Under the pieces are notes generated by a model. That model did not search any database. It saw only the letters and a program-made list of their open reading frames with translations, and was not told where the DNA came from. A program made the translations under genes and the position numbers. Below are positions 39,801 to 51,473 of a stretch of 64,000 nucleotides of DNA, in pieces (position 1 is the first letter of the stretch; each line of letters starts with the position of its first letter). Source of the DNA: Anagrus nilaparvatae (taxonomy: Eukaryota > Arthropoda > Insecta > Hymenoptera > Mymaridae); assembly GCA_022575985.1 (NCBI GenBank), contig JAKSXM010000238.1:12914001-12978000 (forward strand), written 5' to 3'.

Positions 39801-41702
39801 CAAGAAGTATCAATTGAACGATTTTTTGCATAAAAAATCGAAAAAAAAAAAAATATTATTATTTGACCCAATTTCCTCGCAGAACGAGAAATTATATATT
39901 ATTGATTTTTGCAAAAAATATAATTAATTGTTTACTCAAGTAATTTATAACCTACATCTCGTTAAAAAAAAAAAAAAAAAAAATGATAATTTGCTTATTT
40001 ACATGTGTAATTAGCCGAGTTATTTTTTTCTTTTTTCAAATTATTAAATTAAGCAAAAAAAAAATCAAAAAAAAAAAAATGTACTTTAACGTACATAGTA
40101 AAGTTTTATAATGTTGTTATAAATATAAATGAAATACAATTAATCCGGTAAAATCCAGTATATGATCATTAGGTGAAGGTGTTTCGAGATTATTTCAAGA
40201 TGTAATTTATAGATATTTAATTGCGTAAAAATAGAAAATTTTTTTTTTTTGTCTTATATATAAAAAAAATTTTTACCAGTAAAATCCAGATTAAAATTTT
40301 GCTTATATAAAATTTAATTTAATAATATCAACAACAATGTACATTTAAAACCAGTTTGCGTTTTTATTGTTAATTAAATAATACCTAAATCTAGAAACAC
40401 CTTTTTTTTTTATGAATAATAAGATTTTTATTTAAACACACGCACGTGTTTTAATAAAATCATTATTATTTTTATTATTAATCGATAAGTAATACCACAA
40501 ACATATGTAGATTTTTTTTTTTTTAAGACGGGTTTTTTTTATACAAAAATATGCTAATTTATTACGTAGAGAAGGTTGCCTACATGTAACCGGTTATTTT
40601 TATGTATATGGGTTTTTTCGCGATGATTGATTCGTTTACTCGGATTGCGAATGGATTTTTTGAATTTTCTGGGTAGGGCTCGGGCTAGTAGGAAAAATTT
40701 TGGGCTTGTGGTTCAGGATTTGGTCAAAAAATTTTTACTAGAGGAGTTGATATTTTTGCATTTGTGGCAAAATTTTGGGAAAAATTTTACAATTTTCAAA
40801 AAATTTAAAATAAGTTTCAATCTACTCTAAAAACCTACGAGTCTAAAGTAAAAACAGTAATTCGGAAAATTCAATTTTACCATAAAAGAAACTCAATTCC
40901 CACGAAATAACTCATATACACCCATATGTACTTTTGCTATTAGTATATTAAAAAATGTTTACATAGCAAATTTCGTATATTTTTTTTAAAATTTCTTGAA
41001 AAAAAAAAAAAAAAAATTATCTTTTTTGTTAAAATTTTAATTTATTATCTATTAAGGTCTAATAATTATAAAACGATAAATATCAGGAAATAAAACTTTT
41101 TTCTTATCTAATAATATTTTATAAGAAATAGAATACTTTTTTTTAATAAATTTATCATTTTTGTATACTAAGGAGTAAAAAAAAGCTTTTTAATTCAAAA
41201 AAAACTTTTTTTTCAAAGTTTAACCTTCAGACGACAAATAAAACAAAAAATCCCATCACATGTGTGTTAAATCATATTTAAAAAAAATAGTCCGTAATAG
41301 GTGTTTTTTTTGGCAATGAATCAAAAATTAAAAAAAAATTTTTTTCTTTTGAATTACAAGAAGAAAGTTTTATTTATATTTTTTTAGGGGGATCATTTCT
41401 TTAGATATACAAGAATTCTTAATTTTTTGATAAAAAATGTGAAAAATTTAAATGAAAAATTCTTTGATGGTAAAAAAGATATTCTAAAATAAAATATTTG
41501 ATTGTGTTTATTTGGCAATAAATAAATAATAATTCAAGGTTTATAAAAACTCACCCCATAACTTTTTAGATCTTCCTAAAACTTCACCAGTTTCCGGATT
41601 ATAAATAGCTTCTTTAAATTTGACCCAACCACTACGTTTATCAGGTACTCTTAATCTCGAGTCCATAAAATAATCATTAGGATTGTCATTTTTAACACCC
41701 AT
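33845..41702 (-). CDS. nrv: Na+/K+-ATPase beta subunit (nervana), paralogue A
   Basis: Single-pass type II membrane glycoprotein that assembles with and stabilises the sodium-pump alpha subunit at the plasma membrane. Coding exons 41555-41702, 36773-36913, 36588-36701, 36345-36526, 34295-34393, 34050-34230 and 33845-33978 give 332 residues. The cytosolic part ends [18 protein letters not shown] (33-50). The transmembrane helix has the family FYLIFY motif (55-60). The six extracellular cysteines expected for three disulfides are at 152/164, 174/188 and 240/297, with the end motif [11 protein letters not shown]. Possible N-glycosylation sites are NTT (exon 3) and NDT (exon 5). A first intron of about 4.6 kb separates the cytosolic exon from the rest, as in fly nrv genes, which use alternative first exons; no second one was recognised here. 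The ATG is the second Met of a longer reading frame; [11 protein letters not shown] fits the family start. Confidence 0.95.
34560..34790. repeat. Degenerate element with G-run and inverted GGGAGCATT motifs
   Basis: A run of about 13 G (near 34584-34596) is followed by GGGAGCATTGAGCATTCAGAC. An inverted partner, GTTTGAATGCTCCC, lies near 34755. Between them are inverted CACCACCTCC/GGTGGGGGC pieces. Probably a decayed MITE in a nervana A intron. Confidence 0.45.
35192..35275. repeat. 84-nt GC-rich hairpin
   Basis: Perfect 21-bp arms at 35192-35212 and 35255-35275 (CGGTGATTCCGAGCGGGACG on the left) continue inward as TTGTT/TTTTT against AAAAA/AACAA with small bulges. The loop is close to GCGGTGACCG. 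It is far more GC-rich than the surrounding intron. Confidence 0.75.
36914..41554. other. Nervana A intron 1
   Basis: About 4.6 kb of A/T-rich intron. An alternative first coding exon was looked for (expected motif NPET..LGR...W G|GT) and not found. 40560-40860 is slightly GC-richer with a chance 67-codon frame. Confidence 0.5.
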
Positions 41703-41779
41703 AATTAAAAAAAAAACAAACACACACACACTTTTTTAAACAACAAAAACAAAAAATTTTTTTATAATTAAAAAAAAAA

Positions 41780-41840
41780 AAAAAAATTGAGCAGGCGCGC
41801 TATTGGCGACGTTGCCGAGCGCCGACTGATTCGTTTTCTT
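41780..41840 (-). promoter_or_regulatory. Putative core promoter of nervana paralogue A
   Basis: A sharp GC-rich patch 90-130 bp upstream of the ATG contains GCGCGC and, on the minus strand, TCAGTC at 41824-41829. This matches the insect initiator and would put +1 near 41827 and give a leader of about 125 nt. No TATA box lies 25-30 bp upstream. Inference from motif and position. Confidence 0.45.
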
Positions 41841-42989
41841 TTAAAATAATATTATAATACACGAAACTCAAACATTTATATTTTATTTTGAAGGAGAGAG
41901 ATAAAAATGTAAGTAGAAAAAAAAATGAGCTCCTGAGATCTTGCCAACGCACAATATCTTATTTTTATTAAAAATTACTGATAAAAAAAATTATATATGT
42001 GTAAATTATTTCACCTATACACGTATACACGTTAACAAGTAGTTTATATGTAATGGCAAAATTTTTTTTATCTTCTATTTTTTTAAAATCAAAATTTAAG
42101 TCTAATAATAGATAAAAATTAAACTATTGTTTTAGACAATGCGATTTGTGTATTTTAAACCTTCACACACACAAACATAATTGCACAATACAGGTATCAG
42201 ACATTAATAATATGAATTTTTAATTTTGAAAAATTACACAATTTTAAAATTTATATTAAACACGTGACGATATTTAAATAATTAAAATAAATTTTCTCTC
42301 TCCAATAACCACACCGTTCAGCAATAACTAAACTACTAAGTTTTAAGAACAAATAAAAGTTTTATTAATGTAAAATTTTATCAAACATTTCTTGATAAAA
42401 CGTACACACAACAAAATATATATGATTTGTCATTATATTTATCTCACGTTTACACACAAAACTTTGATATAGGTAATTTATATATTGGCAACTCTGGCTA
42501 ATTTACAATACTATCAAATTTTTTTGATGATTATGTACATTCTTTTATTTTTCTTTCATATTTGCACTAAATGTCAGCTGATACGTTTGTAAATATACAA
42601 TGTGTTGTTATTCAATTAAAATTTTTTTTTTCTTAGAATTTTTTGAAGAATTTTGATAAGAATTGTTTGGATCAGTTTAATTATTATTTGAATACTCGTG
42701 ATTTTAGTCTTATGATCAAAAAGATTTTTTTTTGTTAGGTGCTTATGGATACCTAAATCTAGACCTTAACTACTTGTTGCTCTATGTATAAAAATTCTCT
42801 ATACTGACACTTTTACAATTTTTATTAGATAGGTTTTCGTTTTTATATTAAAATGAAAACAAAAAAAATTAACGAGTATAAAAATTAATTTTCCCTTGAG
42901 ATTTTCGGCGAAAAAATGGAAAATTTTGAAAACCGAAAAATTTTTTTCACGAAAATCCTTATTTTAGGGCTTTATTGGACTGCTTAATA

Positions 42990-43400
42990 CGGTAAACTTA
43001 TTTTTTTTTCAGTTTCTAGTTGTTTCCAATCTTTTCCGGCTCAAAAAAAATAAAATTTTGTTAAAAATCAAAAAATTTGACAATTGGCCATATATTCCTT
43101 TCAGTTTTTAAGGCTTTTTGGACACGGGAAATTTGAATTTTTACAATTTCTAACTCTTTTCAATCCTTCCCCGCACAAAAAAAGAAAAATTTTTTAAATA
43201 TCGAAAATTTGCCAATTGTTCATATACACTCAAAATTAAAAATTTCGCAAAAAAATAGATTTTGTCTACTTTTTCGGATGTCTTAGTTAACCAAATTAAA
43301 CTTATCGTAATATTCAATTACTTTGAAGCCTTTTAGCTCCAAAAATGAAAAATTCAAACAAAATAAATCAAATTTTCACAAAAATTCGTATTTTCGGACT
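42990..43400. repeat. Degenerate tandem repeat, ~141-bp pitch
   Basis: A unit containing TTTCTAGTTGTTTCCAATC, then CCGGCTCAAAAAAA, then TTTGACAATTGGCCATAT recurs about 141 bp later (TTTCTAACTCTTTTCAATCC..., CCCGCACAAAAAAAG, TTTGCCAATTGTTCATAT), and again more weakly near 43300. It lies between the two nervana genes. Confidence 0.55.
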
Positions 43401-43880
43401 TTCAGGATTCACTAAAAATACATACTTATCTAAACTTATAAATAATTTCTCAACTAAAAAATTTACTAACGGATTCTCGAATAAATTTATAAATTTACAT
43501 TTTTCATACCAATAATGCAATTTTAACATTTAAGAAGATGCAAACCTTTTTTTCAATTTGAATTTAATCTCTTAAGTGTATTATTATTATGCAACCTTTT
43601 TTAACCAGAATATATTTTTTTTTAAATTGTCTTTTTTTATATTTCTTTTTAAATTTTAAATATATTTTTATATATTAAGTATTAGATAAAAATATATATA
43701 GTATTTCACTCTTTATCTAAAAGCTTTTATAAAAAATATGATAATTCTCATAAATATTTAATACTTTTTTAAAATAATTATCTTTTAAGTCTATCTTTTT
43801 TCTTAAAAAAAAAAAAAACATTACTTTTTTTAAATTTTTTATTTTTATATAATTATTTACAGTTAATAATACTATTGTTA

Positions 43881-46800
43881 TTATGATTTAATTAATATTC
43901 GAAATTTCAAACTTCTATTGTCTTCAATATTTTTTGCCCAAATTTTACATTCAATATTAACGACATTATTAGCTGGAACAAAATTCAATTTATATTAAAA
44001 AATTTTTGTATATGAGGGATTCCACGATAACTGGGCCCAAGTTGGTCTGAAGAGTCGGGGAGATCAGACAAAATAATTAAAAATAAGTCTTCCCAGCTAT
44101 TTTTAACTTTCTAAATCCAATTTTTTACAATCATTTTGTTGTTTTTCACATTTTTTTGTAAATTGACGTGAAATTTTCTTATTATTGCTCCAAATGATTG
44201 CTTTATACATTGAAAAATATTTTAGTTTTGGGTACCTACACAAATTTCGATTCAGGAGAAAATAATTATTTGCAATTTTATCTTTGAACTTAAATATTTC
44301 AAAATGGTCAGGTTTCATTTCCTACTGATTGAAATAAATTTCTTGTTTTATGACCTATTTTAATCCCCTTAAAGGAAATTCGTGAGATGACCCGATCTGA
44401 ACTTTCTGCCAAGTCAAGTGACTAATTGAAAATCTGACCACAAACTCGGAATCCTCAAAATAAGTTTTTGTAACCATTAAAGGGTTGTGAGAATGATAAA
44501 CTTTTAAAATTAAAAGTCATAATGTAATATGTATTTTTAAGCTCGAATATATAATTGTAAATAATTATTTTTTTGCACATGCGGAGCCCAAATCAAATTT
44601 TGAACCACGGAATCGAATCTACAGAAAATTTTGTTTTTTCAATGCAAAATTACTCCAGTCAAAATACGGGGGGGGGGGGGGTGTACTTACGGTTGCGAAT
44701 ACGAGATTTGCTCTAGTATAGGTTTTTTGGGTTGCTGAACACGAAAATCGGGATCATTTGGTAAAGAAAAACAACCCCCCAAAAGAAGTGTTTTCGCTAA
44801 TTTCGCACTTTTCGCGACCAGATTAGGTCCACAAGGGTTTTTTGGGTCACTGAAAAAGAATTTCATGAATTTTTTTATGAATAATTAATATATCACCCCT
44901 AAATTAGCTAAAACTACCCCTAAAATGGATGTTTTTGCTATTTCTGCATTTTGAACGCCCAGATAAGGTCCATAATTACATTAACTAAATCATCCAATTT
45001 TCGGGTCGTAGATTTTAGGGGTAGTTTTAGTTTTATTAGTTTTATTAGCTAATTTAGGGGTGGTATATTAATTGTTCATAAAAAAATCCATGAAATTCGT
45101 TTTCAGCAACCCAAAAAACCCTACGAACCTAATCTTGGCGTAGAAAATGCAGAAATAGCAAAAACGTCCATTTTAGGGGTAGTTTTAGCTAATTTAGGGG
45201 TGTTATAATTATTAATCATTAAAAAATCCATGAAATTCGTTTTCAGCGACCCAAAAAACCCTGCGGACCTAATCTGGTCGCGAAAAGTGCAAAAATAGCG
45301 AAAACACCCCTTTTGGAGGGTAGTTTTAGCTAATTTAAGGGTGAAATATTAATGTTACCTTAAAAAATAATCGAGATTCTTAATTAGAGACCCAAAAAAC
45401 CCCTTAGAAACCAATTCTTTGACAAATCTATCGACTCAGAACGCGAATACTTCAAAAATACCCCCTTTTAGGGGTAGTTTCTGCAAATTTAAGGGTAAAG
45501 CCACATTTTCTTTACCAAAAGACCCCGATTTTCGTGTTCAGTGACCCAAAAAACCTTTACTAAAGCAAATCTCGTATTCGCAACCGTATAAAGTACACCC
45601 AAGCTCGTATTTTGACTGGAGTAATAAGCATTTGGTAGCAATAATAAGAAAGCTGAGAATTAATGAGAGGATGATTATTTTTATAGCACTTTCGAAAAAA
45701 AATAGCTGAATCGATCTCCGCGATCTTTCAGCTTTAACCTATTTACCTATTTAGCGCGGAATCCCTCAAATATTTATTATCAAATAAATTACTTTTTAAA
45801 TATTTAAAATTTAATGCTACAATTGGTGGCAAATAATTCTCTTGACCATTAAATGGAAAATATTCAACTGGAAAACCAGGATATGGTAAATAATTTATTT
45901 TACCAATTAGTTCTTCATCCCTACTTGTTGATCCTTTACATGAAATCCATACATAAAACTGTAATTTTAAAATAAAAAATTTTTTATTTAATTTTTTTAA
46001 TTACCTAAATAAAAATTTTAGTAATTTTAGGAATTAACCTTATCTTCTTTTTGTACGATTTCTTGTAACCATGATGGCATATTATATGGTAACATCGATG
46101 CTCTGCTATAGTAAATTGGTATCCAACCAAATCTCTGTAAATGAAAATTTTAATTATTTTTTTTTTGTAGTATGAAGCATAAAATTAATATAAAATAATT
46201 TGTTAACTGATAATAGATCCCTAAATAAATCATATTGCAATTTCATTTCGCTTTCGAGAAAAAATTTCCCAACAAAAATACTCGAATATTTGAATATACA
46301 AAAATTAATTACAAATTAATTCGATTTACCTTATTCATTTGGATATAAGTACAAGGTTCTAAATTACTAATACTATAACCATAAGGCGACTTTGAACAAA
46401 CATCAAGTTTTTTTATATCAAAATAACATGACTTTAAATCAACATTATCTCTTAATACATTATTGTTACAATTAATTGCATAATTTTTTTTATCTGCAAA
46501 TTCATAATCTGCAAAAATAAAAAAATAATTTATTTAATAAATATTTTTCAAAATTTTAGCAATAATGACCTTGTAAAGTATTTTTAATAGAATCGATATA
46601 TTTTTGAGTTCCATTAATGCCTTCTCTCTTATCTATGATAATAAGTGGAGGCGATTGGCGTACATCAATTTTTGGCTTAAAATCAATTCCTGTTTTAAAG
46701 TTATTTAATTATCTAATAAAATTTAGTTTTTTTAAAAAATTGGTGCTTTACCTGGGCCATGAGAAGTTAATTCAGTCATAGGATTTCTTTTATTTGGATC

Positions 46801-47148
46801 TAACCAAATTCTGTAACCAAGTTTATCTGGTTGGAATGGTGGTTTTTTTAAAGAAGTTACATATTTGTAATTAATCCACATTAAAAATGTAAATAACGAA
46901 AATAAAACACCGTAAAATGCTAAATAAAATAAACCAACTCTACCTGTTTTAAAAATGAATGAATTCATTAATTTTTATCAGTAATTGAGGTTAGACAAAT
47001 TTCATTTTTTACCCCATTCGTGAGAAGTTCTATCCAAAAAAGCTCTAGTTTCTGGATTCCATACAAATCTTTTGAACGAATCAAACGCTTTTAATTCTGG
47101 CTTTGGTTTTCTACGTCTATAATATTCTTCATCGTGCCTAAATAACAT
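43881..47148 (-). CDS. Na+/K+-ATPase beta subunit-like (nervana), paralogue B
   Basis: Second beta-type subunit, directly upstream of paralogue A on the same strand. Coding exons 47013-47148, 46752-46943, 46570-46689, 46330-46508, 46039-46134, 45793-45958 and 43881-43972 give 326 residues. Intron phases are 1,1,1,0,0,1, exactly as in paralogue A. Landmarks: FKRFVWNPETRAFLDRTSHE (cytosolic), FYLAFYGVLFSLFTF (membrane), NGT glycosylation site in exon 3, cysteines at 163/177, 187/202 and 248/305 for three disulfides, FGWIPIYYS, YFPFNGQENYLPPIVALNF, and NIECKIWAKNI near the end. The sequence has diverged strongly from A outside these motifs. The last intron (about 1.8 kb) holds a foldback element. 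Likely a tissue-specific beta subunit or a non-pump relative; intact Cys pairs and open frame argue against a pseudogene. Confidence 0.92.
44653..45621. mobile_element. Foldback element, CTCCAGTC family, copy 1
   Basis: 969 bp in the last intron of nervana B. Inverted ends begin CTCCAGTCAAAATACG and are flanked by TA, as for Tc1/mariner-type insertions. The arms are built from repeats with GTTTTTTGGGTCRCTGA, CACCCCTAAATTAGC and GGTCCACAAGG-like motifs, arranged head to head. A run of about 13 G lies just inside the left end. No coding sequence. Confidence 0.82.
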
Positions 47149-47692
47149 TTTTTATTTAATTTTAATTATTCACAAGAAAAATCAGTTACTTTTTTTTGAT
47201 ATTCAATTATTTATTGTACTATAAAGTCATAATAATTTATCTTCTGGTACTGATTTTAAATAAACAAAAATTTTCTTTTTCACTTTAAATTGATGCATTT
47301 TATGAAATTTTTTAAACATTGCTTTTTATTTATTTATAGATTTTTCTAAAAAAATATAGCAATAAAAATTACAATTTTAAATATAAAACAGATTTAAATT
47401 TTACTTTTTGGTTATTTTTTTAATTTTAGTAATTTTATTTAAAAATAGATAATTTTTTATTAGATTCTAATTTAATTTTATTTAATGATTAATAAAACGT
47501 TAAATTAAATTACGTGTGTAATTAGCAGGTTTTATAGTTTTTTAAATAAACATTTTTCTGAGACAAAGTTTTAAGCTTTCATTTTATTATTTAGTAGTTT
47601 TTAAAACTTTGGGTTGGCGAAAATTTTTTAATAATTAATTCCATTGTAAATAAAAAATTTATTTTTACAGAAATCAGAAAAAAAAATTTTAA

Positions 47693-47712
47693 ATAAATAA
47701 AAAAAAAAAAAA
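47693..47712 (-). terminator. Pol III T-run terminator of the 5S gene
   Basis: An uninterrupted A-run on the plus strand (T-run in the 5S transcript) starts directly at the 3' end of the 5S gene. Four or more T are enough for RNA polymerase III; this run is much longer. Confidence 0.75.
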
Positions 47713-47830
47713 ACCAACATCACGCGGTGTTCCCAAGCGGTCACCCATCCAAGTACTAACCGCGCTCAACTTTGCTTAACTTCCGGGGTCGGACGAGACC
47801 GGGTGTGTTCAAAGTGATATGAATGTTGGA
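47713..47830 (-). rRNA. 5S rRNA: 5S ribosomal RNA gene, single copy, divergent stem I
   Basis: About 118 nt on the minus strand match metazoan 5S rRNA. The internal promoter region is intact: AGCGCGGTTAGTACTTGG (box A side) and GATGGGTGACCGCTTGGGAA (box C side). Expected helix elements GTCTCGTCCGACC and AACACCGCGTG are present. A T-run immediately downstream (about 47696-47713 on the plus strand as A) is a good RNA polymerase III terminator. The 5' end reads TCCAACAT and the 3' end ATGTTGGT; they pair except for the terminal U-U, although both sides differ from the usual GCCAACG/CGTTGGC. It lies alone between nervana B and skywalker rather than in a tandem array. Functional or recently functional; a pseudogene copy cannot be excluded. 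Confidence 0.9.
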
Positions 47831-48889
47831 CGAATGTATGTAAACTTAAGGTGGCTAGTCGTTTTACGTATATAATACTAATTTTAATTTGGAACTACTG
47901 GCCATTTTATCAGAAAATTGAATAAAAACTTAATTTTCATGAATCTTTCAAAAGACGTTAACACAAATATATTTGAAAATAATTTTCAAATCAAAAATTT
48001 TTTTTAAATTATCTCCTTTACAATTTTAGAAAATTTTTTTTTGTGCAAAAAAAAAATCGTATGATACCAAAATATTTTACAAAAATTAGCTAAATTTTGA
48101 AAATAAAGACCACCCTAATATAAAAATTAGGTAAGAATATAATATTTATCACACATACACGTATAAACAAATAAATACGATTGTTTAAATTTATTTCTCT
48201 GATCCCACTGTTTGTTTAATAAAGATATATAAAGTAATAATCTTTATTTTTATGTCACCCACAAAAAAAATAGAATAAAACAAAAAAAAAAAAAGATAAT
48301 TTATCATAATATAAATGCGTGAATAGGTATTTTAAGCTTTGTAACATTTTTTTATAAAAAATTTTCTTAGAAATCAAATTTTTTTCATTTTTTTTAGATT
48401 AGATAATATAAGTATCAAAATTTTTCTAATTTGAAGCATGTATTTTTTTTTTAAATTAGTCAATTGATTAAATAACATTCAATATTTACTGATTCAGAAT
48501 TAATTAATTTTTGTGGTACTAATTTACATTTGAATTGCTTTATTTTATGTACTCATATAAAAATATTAAAAAATCTATTAATTATTCAATACGAATGATT
48601 GATTTTATTCAAAATAATTATCTATAATTATCATCAAAATTTTTGACATTATTTATCCAATTACATTATAAATGCACTTTGGTTGACCACAAGATTAAAT
48701 CGGAATAAATTAACATTAATTTTTATTTAAATATTATCTATTCAAAAGATTTTTAAAAAATAATTTTGTTTTTTTATTTTATCGAGCTCCATTATTTTTT
48801 TATTAAATAATTAGATTTTGCCTTTTAATTCTCTAATTAAAGTAATTAAAAAAGAAGCCGCACATTTATACAGATTACATTAAATCTGG
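47831..48889. other. Spacer between the 5S gene and the skywalker promoter
   Basis: A/T-rich with no gene signal; any upstream element for 5S or nervana B would lie here, but none stands out. Confidence 0.5.
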
Positions 48890-49334
48890 TCATTCGAATA
48901 TCGCGGCTGTCCATCGCGCAGTCGCATGTCCGCGAGAATAAAGACAAAGAGGTCACGTTGGTTATTAATGTTTGTTAAAAAAAGAGAATAATAAACACAA
49001 ATCTGTTTCCCCCCTCAGTCATATCTGTCCTGTGTTAGCTCGCACGTCGCTTTTATGCCAGGCGTGCAGATTCCACTATAACGAGGCTCCGATTTACGCT
49101 CGTTTGTGAATTATTCTTCCGAGGTACCAATTAAAATTTATATATATTGCAAACCATCTCTCTTTTAAACTCTAAATATCAGTGATTTTGCGCTCTGTGT
49201 GCGAATTAAAATTAAAAGAAAATCAACTGGAGTGTGTGTCTTGCATTTGATTAAATTTTATTTTGACAACAACAACAACGAAGCACCAGGAGCTGATTTT
49301 TAAAATTTTCAAGATTCCAGTTAACAAAGCAAAG
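48890..49334 (+). promoter_or_regulatory. Skywalker promoter and non-coding first exon
   Basis: GC-richer block upstream of skywalker. An initiator match TCAGTC lies at 49015-49020 (+1 near 49017), preceded by a CG-containing proximal region (48890-48955). A strong donor AAAG|GTAAGA ends the presumed exon at 49334. It would splice to the acceptor TTTATTTAG at 51231-51233, giving a leader intron of about 1.9 kb. No TATA box is seen at -30. Inferred from motifs and composition. Confidence 0.5.
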
Positions 49335-49577
49335 GTAAGAAGACAATAAAAACGTCGACACTATTTTATATACACGGAAGAAGGAAGAACACGAGAGAAA
49401 ACATAATAGGCAAATGCAAGAGGGCCCGTGATTTTTTATATATATTTCTGTGTAGTACACGAGTCTCGTGACATTTTGTGTGGGAGAAGAAATTTTTGTT
49501 GTTATTTTGTTGTTTTTATTGCTTATTATACGTAAAATTAGGACAAGTTTTTTTGCAATCATGTTAAAATTTTTATA

Positions 49578-49610
49578 AGTGTATGTGTGTGTGTGTGTGC
49601 GCGCGCGCTG
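49578..49610. repeat. GT/GC alternating tract (Z-DNA prone)
   Basis: TGTATGTGTGTG continues into GCGCGCGCGC: alternating purine-pyrimidine DNA in the skywalker leader intron, about 270 bp downstream of the presumed first exon. Confidence 0.8.
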
Positions 49611-51233
49611 CAAAGACGTTCGCACAAACTGAATTCTATAGCCGACGAAGACGACGTTCCTAAAGTACCTACCACAAAGATGTCCGGAGCTTTGTTAAAA
49701 AAAATTACCCTCACACGTTAATTTTTTTTCTTATTAAAAACCAGTGTTTTGCTTTTTATTTATTAATTCAATAAATCAAAGAATGTGAAGCTCTAATCTT
49801 ATTATTTATTCAAGTTTCTAAATTAAGAATATAAATATAAAGAAAAGTTAACCGTGGGAGGAAAAATATTTTTGACAACTTTATAATACAAAACTATCGA
49901 TCGCATGATAAGTCTTTGTAATGGTATCATACAATATAATTCATGTTTTAACAAACTCCAAACTACTGATAGTGCGAGATAAAAGCCGCAATTTTATTAT
50001 CATCAGAAAGGGAGAGAATGATACCAGAAAAGTACCTATACATATAATATACACTTGTTGGTCTCTTCTTATATGACTACGCCCTAGAAAAAATAAAATT
50101 TTTTTTTATCTCATGTGCCCTTATTATTAAATTTATGTGTATGAAAAGAAGACGTAGAAAAGTTTTGGGGTGAGAACACCCACAATATCTTGAAAAATAA
50201 AAGTGAGGGTGACGCGCGCAATTACCATTCTTTTTTTCTTTTTTCTTATTTTTACATTTTGGCTCGTTATAGATAATAAACAATCGATCAATTTTCATAA
50301 ATGTAGTAAAAGTTGATGACTTAGGGTAAAACTTCTTGACATACAAAATTAATATTTTATTTATTTTCTAATTTTTTAATGAAATGTTTATTAGCTTTTA
50401 TTTTCACAAATAATAAATGGTTTTTAATCTACATAAAATATTTATAAATCATTAAATTTTTGTTTACAATTAATTTTTTTTTCTTTCTTATTATTAAATT
50501 AATGATTATTGTTCTTATTATTGAAAGAGTAGGTATAACTTATTTATTTTAAGAAATTTTTTTTTTAAGGAATTTTAAACTATAAGGAAGAGTATTAAAA
50601 ATGTTTAGTTATTGTGAAAAAAACATTATATTAAAAAAGCTTTTTAAGATTATATATATATGCATCATGTGATTTGGAAATTTGCCATTTAAACAACTGA
50701 TCTTTTTTCTTCTTAAAAATGTATTATTTTGTACGTTATTACATATATATTTTTTTGAAATTATAAAATTTTATATTGTAAATATATAATTTTATATAAT
50801 TCTTAAATTAGTAGAAAATAACATATTTATTATATAAGTTTTTTTAAGTTTTTCTTCTCTTTTTTTAAAATAAAAAGTTAATTAATTCATATTTATTATT
50901 ATTAAAAATAAATGTATATTATTTTCAAGTGGATTTTAAATAGCTTTCTGGTTTTGTTAATGATAAAATATTTTTTATCTGTTTTTTTTATACATTATAA
51001 ATTACAATATTAAATATTAATTCAATCGATCAGATCTTAGAACCTAAATATAAACGCTTTAAAAATATATTTGAGGAAAATTTTAATCAGACAATTATAT
51101 CGAGTAAATACTAGCTGCTTATCATTTTAAAGGATTAATTTAATTGCATTTACTTTTTTATTACATTTAATCTTTTAAATAATACAAGGATATGTGTTAA
51201 TTTTAATTAATTAATTTTTTTGTTTTTATTTAG

Positions 51234-51473
51234 ATGAATACTGAATCTTCAAAGGAGATAACATAAATAAATAAAGAAAATGCCTCCGATAATAAGTATG
51301 GAGGTTCTTTCACCGTAGTTATTTTATAAATAATGTCATGCTGGTTACTCAATCAAATTCCAGCGGCACCATGGACAATCCTTCAACAAATATTCCAGAA
51401 AGTAATGGAGCAGAGTTGCAACAAAATAATACATCATCAAGTGACATTGATGATGTTTTTCCACCTCATGTAG
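51234..51473 (+). promoter_or_regulatory. Three upstream ORFs in the skywalker leader
   Basis: Between the leader acceptor and the coding start lie uORF1 (51234-51266, MNTESSKEIT), uORF2 (51280-51318, MPPIISMEVLSP) and uORF3 (51333-51473, 46 codons). uORF3 overlaps the main frame in another register. The first in-frame main ATG is 51338. The next, at 51371, sits in the near-perfect context CACCATGG and may be the real start. This arrangement predicts leaky scanning or reinitiation control. Confidence 0.45.

Noticed and set aside
36914..41554. Alternative first coding exon of nervana A
   Set aside because: Expected from fly nrv genes, but no second NPET...W exon with a phase-1 donor was found.
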